From: Planctomycetia bacterium
GTDB taxonomy: Bacteria > Planctomycetota > Planctomycetia > Pirellulales > Thermoguttaceae
Direction: 5' to 3'
DNA: 64,000 nt
NCBI GenBank assembly: GCA_030527205.1
Contig: JAUNBG010000007.1
Coordinates: 57,422-121,421 of the forward strand
The position numbers and the translations under genes are program-made. The notes beneath the pieces are model-generated. The model saw nothing but the letters and a program-made list of their open reading frames with translations. It searched no databases and was not told the DNA's origin. Position 1 is the first letter of the stretch; every line of letters begins with the position of its first letter. Positions 18,005-25,436 of this stretch are shown one piece after another.

Positions 18005-18028
18005 AAAATCGTTGCCATTGCAGACGCT
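18005..18028 (+). repeat. 24-bp intergenic sequence identical to part of the Gfo/Idh/MocA gene
   Basis: The 24 bases from AAAATCGTTG to GCAGACGCT are identical to 21664-21687, which encode the KIVAIADA strand of the oxidoreductase. Here they lie between the lipoprotein stop and the DUF1559 start, outside any ORF I would accept. Confidence 0.8.
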
Positions 18029-18072
18029 AATATTTACTGTGATAAGAAAAACGAAACACTGTTATTCAAACA

Positions 18073-18591
18073 TTATTCATAATCATTAACTTCGACATTA
18101 AGCAATTCGCCCCCGGCGGAAGTGACCGAAACCTTTAAAGGCGAACCGCTGACGCGTCCCAACAAATCAGGAACGACCCGCGGGAGTGCCGCTTTTTTCG
18201 CGGCATATTCTTTCATATACTCCATTCTGGCGCCATATTCCATTTTTTCAAGCTCTTCCAGAGATTTTTCATGTTCAAGCTCAACATCTTTTTTGACAAG
18301 AACAATAAATTCGCCTTCAGGAGCTCCGGCCGCGCTATAAGTTCCGATACTCGTTGCGAGTTGAGCAACTCCCATTGTATCGGTTATTCCGCTTATATTG
18401 AGATTCGTTGCCGAGTTATTGGCTGGAACAAATTGAACCGTTGCTTCAACCAAAGGGGTTCCTTCTTTTGTAACTTTAACGGAACAAGGGAAAGTTTTAG
18501 GCATTCCATCCGGAACTTTCGATCCGCAAGAAGTCATACCTGTTAAAAGAAGCAGACCGAGTAATGAGACAAAAATCGATTTGAACTTCAT
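18073..18591 (-). CDS. Small lipoprotein with carboxypeptidase-regulatory-like domain
   Basis: This 172-residue protein has a lipoprotein signal: MKFKSIFVSLLGLLLLTG then MTSCGS, with lipidated Cys about 22. The remaining beta-rich sequence (CSVKVTKEGTPLVEATVQFVP ... GITDTMGVAQLAT ... APEGEFIVLVKKDV) is the transthyretin-like/CarboxypepD-regulatory pattern typical of small planctomycete lipoproteins found beside DUF1559 genes. The ATG at 18591 is chosen because GAGGAG sits six bases upstream; an open frame extends further but its added N-terminus falls in a dispersed repeat. Anchored in a membrane, facing outward; function unknown. Confidence 0.8.
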   Translation of the reverse strand: MKFKSIFVSLLGLLLLTGMTSCGSKVPDGMPKTFPCSVKVTKEGTPLVEATVQFVPANNSATNLNISGITDTMGVAQLATSIGTYSAAGAPEGEFIVLVKKDVELEHEKSLEELEKMEYGARMEYMKEYAAKKAALPRVVPDLLGRVSGSPLKVSVTSAGGELLNVEVNDYE

Positions 18592-18694
18592 ATTCACTCC
18601 TCTAATTTTGAACGGAAACTGTTTAAGAAACCAACCATTATTTATTATTTTAATCAAATAATAAATAAAAGTCAAGAATCTTAAAAAAAATTTC

Positions 18695-18805
18695 AGGAAA
18701 GTTCTAAATCCCTTCGGAACGCGGGGACGTCTCGTCCGCAAGAACAGGTTGTAACGACTTTATTGAAATGCGTTTGTTGGAGAATCTGATTTTGTAGAAC
18801 TTCCT
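18695..18805 (+). repeat. Dispersed inverted-repeat element, copy 5 (subfamily B)
   Basis: Begins AGGAAAGTTCTAAATCCC and ends TTTGTAGAACTTCCT. The core GGGACGTCTCGTCCGC is followed by AACGACTTTATTGAAATGC. It lies between two minus-strand genes and may end the mRNA of the acidic-tail protein, whose stop codon is 8 bp away. Confidence 0.87.
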
Positions 18806-18812
18806 GAAAGAA

Positions 18813-20579
18813 TTATTCAGCCGATTCTTCCTCAATCTCGACATCTTCTGTTTCTTCGTCGTTTGTTTCTTCGTCGTCAAAAAGAATCTCTTCGTCTTCG
18901 AAGTCTTCTGATTCATCGTCATTTGTTGTTTCGAAAATGCCGCGAATGATATCGCCGATCATGACGAAGTTTTGACCGTTAATAACTTCTTTAACGACAA
19001 ATTCTGACTCGGAAATGGTAACAAGCTCGGCATAACAAATCGCATCGGGTCCCGCTTCGCTCATTGTATTGAGGATGGCAGCAACTTCGGGAGTTTGTTC
19101 GGTAATCAGATTATTCAAAACTTTGCCAAGGTTTTCAAAGGAAGAAACGATATAACGTTTGGGAATTTCGGTCTCTGTTCGCTTATGCTTGGCAAGACTC
19201 TTGAATTTGTCGGAAACCGATTTCTTATCAAGTCCAGCGACAAAAATCAAAGCGTCATCTTTAATCGCTATAATAACGGCGGCCTGTTTGTCAATAAAAC
19301 TTTCCGGAACATTGGCGTTTTCGTCGTATTCCTCAATGTCAGCAAAAGGAAAACTAAAAGAGGAAACCGTATATCCCTTAAACATGCCGGAAGCCAGTTT
19401 GATATATTTCTTGGCAAAATCAGCATTGGTATTTTCAAGGATAGAAATGCCGATTTTCAATATATCCAAAAGAGCCTGACCATTTTTGATTGTTGCGCCA
19501 ACAAGGATTTGCGGTTCATTGGTCAACGAAAAAGCGAAATCAATCGTCTTGTTCTCCAAGCAGGAATTCGTAAATTCCTGAACTTTTTCGAGTATCTGTT
19601 TGACTTTCGCTTCGCTCTCCTCGTCCATTTCGGCTTCTTGAATTTCATCCAATTTCGAAAAGACCGTTTCGAATGTCATTCCATAATACTCTTTCAAATA
19701 ATTGTGATGGCGTTCATCTAATATGCCGCTGCTTATGCCAGTAAAAACGGATTGAGAAGGATCAAAGAAATGAGCCCATTGCGTTTTCCTTCCCTTGCTC
19801 ATCTCTTTGAAAGACGAACTCATAATGGAGCCCTGAACAGGAACAATGGAAAAGTTTAATTCAAGGTCGCCCGATTCAGCATTGATGTTGAGGCCTGTTA
19901 TTATTGATTGAAATTCCCCAAAAACATCGAAGAAATAATTCATTTGAAAATCAAATATGTTGGCCTGTTCTGAATCAGCCTTTGCCATTTCCTGACGAAC
20001 CGGGGCCAATAAATTATCAATTAATTCTCTCGGAATGTTTTGACCATACATTTTCACGGCCAAAAGATAATCCTGATTCAGGTTTTCAAGGAGATCGACT
20101 GGATTACCGGCAGGAATTTCATCCGCTTTGCCCGGTTCAAAAACAAAAAGCCAGCCCTCTTTTTCCAGCAGTTCGAGCTTTATTGAATTGATTTCGAGAA
20201 AAGTCCCGTCTTCCGTTTTTTCGATATCGGCCTTTAAATCTTCCGAGCCGATAAACTCAAGTTCGTCGAGGCTCTTAATGGGAAGAAATCCAAAAGGCAA
20301 AAGAGAATCGCCGTCCGTCATCAAAAGAAAACCAATTGGAGCTGATTTATCCAAGCCTTGAACATCGGCAGCAATGGAACGAGTTGCAACAACAGAATCT
20401 TTATAACCGATAAGATCCGCAATTTTTTCAATGCTATCCCAAAAATTGTCATATCCAGAAAAAGAAGCGATCACAACGGGCTGAAATGTCGATTCCTCCG
20501 CTTGAACAGAATGCGTCGGCAGAAACAGTCCCAGCATTACCAAAATGCAAAAACTGATTTTTTGAATGGATTGATACAT
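18813..20579 (-). CDS. Secreted protein of unknown function with acidic C-terminal tail
   Basis: This 588-residue protein has a signal peptide ending near THSVQAEE. The mature part alternates alpha and beta segments (SFSGYDNFWDSIEKIADLIGY..., LPFGFLPIKSLDELEFIG, GLNINAESGDLELNFSIVP, DALIFVAGLDKKSVSDKF), a plan I recall from uncharacterised planctomycete secreted proteins but cannot name. The last 45 or so residues are almost entirely Glu/Asp/Thr (DDESEDFEDEEILFDDEE), which could bind cations or basic partners. Only one cysteine-bearing region is obvious, so disulfides are unlikely. ATG follows TAAGGAGATAAAA, a strong ribosome-binding site. Confidence 0.7.
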   Translation of the reverse strand: MYQSIQKISFCILVMLGLFLPTHSVQAEESTFQPVVIASFSGYDNFWDSIEKIADLIGYKDSVVATRSIAADVQGLDKSAPIGFLLMTDGDSLLPFGFLPIKSLDELEFIGSEDLKADIEKTEDGTFLEINSIKLELLEKEGWLFVFEPGKADEIPAGNPVDLLENLNQDYLLAVKMYGQNIPRELIDNLLAPVRQEMAKADSEQANIFDFQMNYFFDVFGEFQSIITGLNINAESGDLELNFSIVPVQGSIMSSSFKEMSKGRKTQWAHFFDPSQSVFTGISSGILDERHHNYLKEYYGMTFETVFSKLDEIQEAEMDEESEAKVKQILEKVQEFTNSCLENKTIDFAFSLTNEPQILVGATIKNGQALLDILKIGISILENTNADFAKKYIKLASGMFKGYTVSSFSFPFADIEEYDENANVPESFIDKQAAVIIAIKDDALIFVAGLDKKSVSDKFKSLAKHKRTETEIPKRYIVSSFENLGKVLNNLITEQTPEVAAILNTMSEAGPDAICYAELVTISESEFVVKEVINGQNFVMIGDIIRGIFETTNDDESEDFEDEEILFDDEETNDEETEDVEIEEESAE

Positions 20580-21480
20580 TTTTATCTCCTTACTTTTTTA
20601 CTGATTTGAAAGAACAAACCCTGATTTGCTTAATGAATCGAATCGCTTCGCTTTCAAAACAAACTTTTCTCCATGTTCAAATTATAACAAATCATTTTAT
20701 TAAATACAATAGGAAACCCAATTTTTCCGGTTATTTATTTCGATAAATATTTTTTGAACGGTTCTAATTCATTTTTCGTTCATTTTCAAACCTGTTTTAA
20801 GTCCCGCTGTAATCCCTGATCCTTGAGTTTTTATGCTCGCAACAGAAAATGAATCTTAAAACAGAAACAAAAATCGAAATTTGTCTTTAATTTCATCGTT
20901 ATGGCAATTAATTCGTAAAACGATCAAATATAAATTTGTTATTTGCCCTTTGAATAAATTTTCAAAAAATTCCAGAAAAATTTTCCAAAAAAATAAAAAA
21001 AGCCCGCCTTTTTTATTGCAAAGAGTTTTCGAAACTGTTATGATTCAGAAATGCGTCGATTTTGCGTCGCTGATATTTGTTTGACAATCGAGTTCAACTC
21101 GAATTGTTCAATTGAACTTTTTCCCAACAGCCCCGATTTTCCCCGTCTTCAATCATGAACCCGACGGACAGCCAATTTTATCCGGGCTTGGAAAAACTGA
21201 ATTAGATAACGTTATATTACGCTCAAGTCATAAATCAATGAAAAACTCGAAATAACATCGTTTTTGACAAATGAATATGTTTTGGAATCCGTTTCTTTTT
21301 GACGCAAGAGAATAAAACTCGCAAAAGTTGGAATTCGTTTGTTTTCCTTCTTGATCTTTGCGTCTTGTTTCCCTTGCGATCGAAAAAGAACTTCTTGATT
21401 TATTCTTTGAGCATTACAATTTGAATCATTTATTTTTATCAAATGATCGAATTTATGTTTATTTTTATAGGAGTAACTAT
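20580..21480. other. 900-bp intergenic region between divergent genes
   Basis: AT-rich DNA upstream of both the acidic-tail gene and the oxidoreductase gene. It should hold two promoters, but I could not locate convincing -35/-10 pairs. No tRNA, no dispersed element and no credible ORF were seen. Confidence 0.6.
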
Positions 21481-22833
21481 ATGAAACGTCGTGATTTTTT
21501 GAAGACAACTGGAATTCTTGCCGGAACCGGCCTTGTCAGTAATTTGGGCGTCGCTCGCGGAGCTCAAGTCAAAGGCGACGACTTGATCAAGGTCGCTTTG
21601 GTTGGATGCGGCGGTCGAGGCCGAGGAGCGGTTGGCGATCGTCTTAGCGCTAATGACAATATTAAAATCGTTGCCATTGCAGACGCTTTTGAAAATAATG
21701 CCAAAAGTGCCGCAGAAGCTTTTGCTGCTATGGAAAATGACAAAATTGATCTCGGCGATAATATCTTCTGGGGATTTGACGCATACAAAAAAGCGATTGA
21801 CTGCTGCGATCAAGTTCTTATCGCAACAACGCCCGGTTTCCGTCCGATTCATTACAAATATGCCATCGAACAGGGAAAACATGTTTTCATGGAAAAACCG
21901 TGCTGCGTTGACGCTCGCGGTTATCGCTCTTTAATGGAAACGAACAAACTCGCCGACGAAAAAGGCCTGACCGTTGTCGTCGGTTTCCAACGCCATTATG
22001 AACCGCAATATCAACAAATGATCGAAAAGATCAACGAAGGCGCTATCGGCGACGTTATGTATACGCGAGTTTATTGGAATGGCGACGGCATTTGGGAACG
22101 AGGCCGTCAGGAAAACGACAGCGAAATGATGTATCAAATGCGCAACTGGTATCATTTCATTTGGCTCTGCGGCGACGGAATCTGCGAACAACATTGCCAT
22201 AATATTGACGTCGGAAACTGGATTCATAGCAAAGGCGATTTGAAAAACAGTCATCCGGTCAAGGTCAACGCAATGGGCGGTCGTCAAGTTCGTTCGTTCC
22301 CAAGATTCAAAAATTCTGGTCATCGTTATGATCATTATGTCGCCGAGTTTACATACGCTGACGGTTCTCAAATGTTCAGCCAATGCCGACATCAGGGAAA
22401 TACCTGGTCGAATGTTTCGGAAACTGTTTACGGAACCAAAGGAATGGGCGGCCCGGGTTGGTTGAATGACCGCGAAGGCAACTCGGTTTGGAGAATTGAT
22501 CGCGAAGCCAACAATGTTCCCGGCCCTTATCAGTATGAACATCATAAACAGGCCGAATTTATTCGAAATGGCATTAAAAATAATGACGGCTGGCATGCCG
22601 CCAATTCAACGTTTACATCCATTTTCGCCCGAATGGCCGCTCAATCCGGAAAAGAACTCAATTGGGATGACGCCGTTGCCAATGGTCATGACGAATTTCC
22701 ATATGATGCCGTTATGTCCTGGGAACTTGATCCGCCTGTCATGCCCGATACAACCGCCCCGGTTCAGCCTTCGGCAAACGACATTATTTACGAAAACTCC
22801 GTTGCTATGCCAGGCATTTGGAAATGGGACTGA
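21481..22833 (+). CDS. Tat-exported Gfo/Idh/MocA-family oxidoreductase
   Basis: This 450-residue protein starts with a twin-arginine signal (KRRDFLKTTGILAGTG). The Rossmann domain follows: KVALVGCGGRGRGAVGDRL for NAD(P) binding, KIVAIADAF, then EKPCCVD, the family EKP motif with the active-site lysine. QRHYEPQYQQMIEKINEGAIGDV and the C-terminal substrate domain complete the fold. Such planctomycete proteins are thought to act on sugars or polyols outside the cytoplasm with a bound cofactor. The ATG at 21481 has AGGAG seven bases upstream; the longer open frame adds 41 residues before the Tat motif and is rejected. A 24-bp piece recurs at 18005. Confidence 0.92.
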   Translation: MKRRDFLKTTGILAGTGLVSNLGVARGAQVKGDDLIKVALVGCGGRGRGAVGDRLSANDNIKIVAIADAFENNAKSAAEAFAAMENDKIDLGDNIFWGFDAYKKAIDCCDQVLIATTPGFRPIHYKYAIEQGKHVFMEKPCCVDARGYRSLMETNKLADEKGLTVVVGFQRHYEPQYQQMIEKINEGAIGDVMYTRVYWNGDGIWERGRQENDSEMMYQMRNWYHFIWLCGDGICEQHCHNIDVGNWIHSKGDLKNSHPVKVNAMGGRQVRSFPRFKNSGHRYDHYVAEFTYADGSQMFSQCRHQGNTWSNVSETVYGTKGMGGPGWLNDREGNSVWRIDREANNVPGPYQYEHHKQAEFIRNGIKNNDGWHAANSTFTSIFARMAAQSGKELNWDDAVANGHDEFPYDAVMSWELDPPVMPDTTAPVQPSANDIIYENSVAMPGIWKWD

Positions 22834-22884
22834 GTTGAATTTCTGCCTGAATGATATCTTGCCCTGTTATTCGATTTGTTCATT

Positions 22885-22957
22885 TTGAAAGACAATAATT
22901 AGGGCAACTTTCAATGGGCAACTTTCAAAGGGCAATATTGAAAGACAATAAATTGCA
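22885..22957 (+). repeat. Short 14-bp tandem repeat
   Basis: Three 14-bp units (GGGCAACTTTCAAT, GGGCAACTTTCAAA, GGGCAATATTGAAA) from 22902 to 22943 are flanked by two copies of TTGAAAGACAATAA-like sequence. They lie in the 377-bp gap downstream of the oxidoreductase gene; the rest of the gap shows nothing recognisable. Confidence 0.8.
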
Positions 22958-23210
22958 AGTCAATTTTGTCTTCATTTCATTGAATTCTCAAAAAGTCGGT
23001 TGAATTCCTTTTTTTCGCCATTTTCGATCAAATTTCTTTCGCGATAAACAGGTTTTTAACCGACTTTTGCATTCAACCCCATTGACCGGTAAAACCGACA
23101 TTGCAGAATGAATCTGAAACTTTTTCAACTTTCAAAAAATCTTCGCTTTTCCTGATTCTTCGCTCATCTCGCAAAAATGTTACAGAATAACTCATTTCCA
23201 AAGGAAAATT

Positions 23211-24143
23211 ATGCCGAAAATTGATATTCGTTTAATGAAACCGCAAGATTGGTCGGAAGTTTCCGAGCTGATTTATGATTCGTTGAACGCTTGGTATTTA
23301 AAAAATCGCGGTTTTAAATTGATCAGCGGAGCCAAAAGTTGCACAATGATCTTTCCGCGAGTTTATGAAGCCTTAGATCCGAATTGCTGCGTCCTTGCCG
23401 AAGATTTGGAGGCGGGCCGGATTGCCGGTTCATGCTTTTTTCATCCGCGTTCGACTCATATTTCGCTGGGGATTATGAATGTTCATCCCGACTATTTTGG
23501 CCAAAAAGTCGGAACTCTTCTCATTAAATATATAACAAATTTGGCAGATCAACAACAATTGCCGCTTCGTTTAGTTTCCAGTTCCATGAATCTGGAATCG
23601 TTTTCGTTATATAATCGAAACGGTTTTGTGCCGAAGATTTTCTTTCAAGATATGACGGTCAAAGTTCCGGAAAATGGTTTTGAAGAAAAGAAATCCCCCG
23701 ACATTCTCATTCGAGACGCAAATCTGAACGATCTTTCTGATATGGTTGCCTTGGAAAAAGAACTCTATTCGATTGAACGCGAAAAAGATTTTCGTTTCTT
23801 CATTGAAAACAAAGAAGGAATTTGGCATTCCAGCGTCTTAATTGATCCCCAAACGAACCAGATGAATGGCTTCATCATTTCGGTCAACGATCCTGGAAGC
23901 AATATGCTTGGCCCAGGTCTTTCGCGAACGGAAAATCAAATGATTGCTTTGATTCTTCATGAACTAAATCATCATCGCGGACGTCAACCGGTTTGGCTTA
24001 TTCCGACGAATTGTTTGAAAATTCGAGACGCAATGTTTCAAATTGGAGCCCGAAACTGCGAACTTCATATTGCTCAAGTTCGCGGCAATTATCAGCCGGC
24101 TGACGGCATTGTTTTGCCAACATTTATGCCCGAAACATCTTGA
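23211..24143 (+). CDS. Tandem GNAT-family N-acetyltransferase
   Basis: The 310-residue product contains two GNAT modules. The first (about 1-150) has the acetyl-CoA motif region MNVHPDYFGQKVGTLLIKYI and the SFSLYNRNGFVPK C-terminal motif. The second (about 165-305) has IRDANLNDLSDMVALEKEL and lacks a clear Q/RxxGxG/A loop, so it may be structural. Acceptor substrate unknown. Cytoplasmic. ATG follows CAAAGGAAAATT. A 12-bp tandem repeat follows the gene and separates it from the convergent tyrA. Confidence 0.82.
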   Translation: MPKIDIRLMKPQDWSEVSELIYDSLNAWYLKNRGFKLISGAKSCTMIFPRVYEALDPNCCVLAEDLEAGRIAGSCFFHPRSTHISLGIMNVHPDYFGQKVGTLLIKYITNLADQQQLPLRLVSSSMNLESFSLYNRNGFVPKIFFQDMTVKVPENGFEEKKSPDILIRDANLNDLSDMVALEKELYSIEREKDFRFFIENKEGIWHSSVLIDPQTNQMNGFIISVNDPGSNMLGPGLSRTENQMIALILHELNHHRGRQPVWLIPTNCLKIRDAMFQIGARNCELHIAQVRGNYQPADGIVLPTFMPETS

Positions 24144-24193
24144 TTGTTCGACGTTTTTCTCCAACCGATTCGTTAACCCCCTGAATTTTGTCT

Positions 24194-24223
24194 TCAAGAA
24201 TCCGACAACAACAGACGGATTAC
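24194..24223 (+). repeat. ACAACAA-loop hairpin motif, copy 1
   Basis: ATCCG-ACAACAACAGA-CGGAT: a 5-bp stem around an ACAACAA-containing loop. It shares form and loop with copies near 40430, 41738 and 44588. Confidence 0.5.
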
Positions 24224-24271
24224 GGAAGACAAAACGTAAGACAAAACGGAAGACAAAACAGAAGACAAAAT
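24224..24271 (+). repeat. 12-bp tandem repeat, four units
   Basis: Units GGAAGACAAAAC, GTAAGACAAAAC, GGAAGACAAAAC and AGAAGACAAAAT lie between the GNAT and tyrA genes. They would encode Lys/Thr/Arg repeats in one frame, but no gene is supported. Confidence 0.88.
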
Positions 24272-24293
24272 CGTTCCCCTTTTGCGACTTCAT

Positions 24294-25139
24294 TCAGACC
24301 GATTTAACTTGATCTATCCATTTTTTTCTGTCGCTTCCCTCTTTCAAAAGCTTTTTAAGAATCTCCGCATTTTCCATTTCAATCGCGTTTTGATAGTCGG
24401 TTAAATGACCAATGATCGTTTTTATTTCAAAGAGCAGAGATTCTTTATTATCGAGAAAAAGTTCGGTCCACATTGTTTCGTCGAGTTTTGCGACCCGAGT
24501 TAAATCTTTAAAACTGCCCGCCGAAAAGCCAATATGTTCCGACGCTGTCGGACTTTTGATATAAGAACTGGAAACAATATGCGCCAATTGCGAAGTAAAG
24601 GCAATCAAACGATCATGTTCCCGAGGCGTTGCAACCGGCGTTGAAGAAAAACCTATTTGATAACAGAGCGTTTGAACCGTTTGAATGACCTTTTGCGGCG
24701 TCCCGGTCAAAGGGGTCAAAACCATTGAAGCGTTTATAAATAAAGAATCCAACGACGCGTCAAATCCAGAAATTTCTCGACCGGCCATTGGATGAGCGCC
24801 AATAAAACAAAAATCGCGATCTTGAACAAAGGGTTCGATTTGCTGACATATTTTTTCTTTAACGCCGCATAAATCAAGGACAATCGTTCCTTTTTTGATT
24901 CGTTCGATATTTTGGGAAAGATAATCAACCGTTTGCTGCGGATAAAGAGCAAGGAAAAGAATATCGCAATCAGCAAGTTTTTCGAAAGAGAGTTCCGCGT
25001 CAATGGCTTGAACCTTCAGCGCTTTTTCAACAATTGATTTCTGAATATCGGTTCCCAAGACGGAATGGCTCGTCCGTTTTTTAAGGGATTTTGCCATTGA
25101 ACCGCCGATTAATCCTAATCCGACGACGCCAATGATCAT
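24294..25139 (-). CDS. tyrA: Prephenate dehydrogenase
   Basis: This 281-residue protein converts prephenate to 4-hydroxyphenylpyruvate with NAD(P)+ in tyrosine synthesis. The N-terminal Rossmann motif GVVGLGLIGGS covers residues 4-14 and GTDIQ lies at the end of beta-2. The prephenate-binding GAHPMAGREISGF is followed by PREHDRLIAFTSQLAHIVSS and the helical dimerisation domain. The length matches the monofunctional bacterial enzyme, with no chorismate mutase or ACT fusion. The ribosome-binding site is weak (AAAAGAAAAC). Arogenate use cannot be excluded. Confidence 0.92.
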   Translation of the reverse strand: MIIGVVGLGLIGGSMAKSLKKRTSHSVLGTDIQKSIVEKALKVQAIDAELSFEKLADCDILFLALYPQQTVDYLSQNIERIKKGTIVLDLCGVKEKICQQIEPFVQDRDFCFIGAHPMAGREISGFDASLDSLFINASMVLTPLTGTPQKVIQTVQTLCYQIGFSSTPVATPREHDRLIAFTSQLAHIVSSSYIKSPTASEHIGFSAGSFKDLTRVAKLDETMWTELFLDNKESLLFEIKTIIGHLTDYQNAIEMENAEILKKLLKEGSDRKKWIDQVKSV

Positions 25140-25239
25140 TTTTGTTTTCTTTTAAGTTTTTGAAGAAGAATTAAAGCCGTTGAAAAGACCTGAATTTTAT
25201 TTTCAGCCCCATAAGCGGCAAACAAACCGTTTAAATCCG

Positions 25240-25385
25240 ACAATAACCGTTGAAACGAGATTCAAAACTCGCCAAAATGGAGTTAAAAATCATCAAAAGG
25301 GGATAAAACCATTGCAACGGGATCTGAAATCGTTAAAACGGGGTTAAAAAGTCGTCGAAATAAAACCGAAGTCGAAGGTCAAAAG
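25240..25385. repeat. Degenerate ~21-bp tandem repeat
   Basis: About six units of a loose pattern (GTTGAAACGAGATTCAAAAC, AAAATGGAGTTAAAAATC, AAAAGGGGATAAAACC, AACGGGATCTGAAATCG, AAACGGGGTTAAAAAGTCG) fill the gap between tyrA and the HzsA-like gene. The period drifts between 19 and 25 bases. Confidence 0.55.
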
Positions 25386-25436
25386 GAAAACTGTCGTCCA
25401 AAATCGACTTCGGGTTATTAAGGATATTTGATAAAA

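Noticed and set aside
18592..18741. 50-residue extension of the small lipoprotein
   Set aside because: It runs into a dispersed repeat and would hide the lipoprotein signal; GAGGAG supports the ATG at 18591.
20881..21084. 67-codon plus-strand ORF in the gap before the oxidoreductase gene
   Set aside because: Low-complexity Lys/Phe/Ser sequence, no ribosome-binding site, no family.
21358..21480. N-terminal extension of the Gfo/Idh/MocA gene
   Set aside because: The AGGAG-preceded ATG at 21481 begins exactly at the Tat motif; the extension has no conserved sequence.
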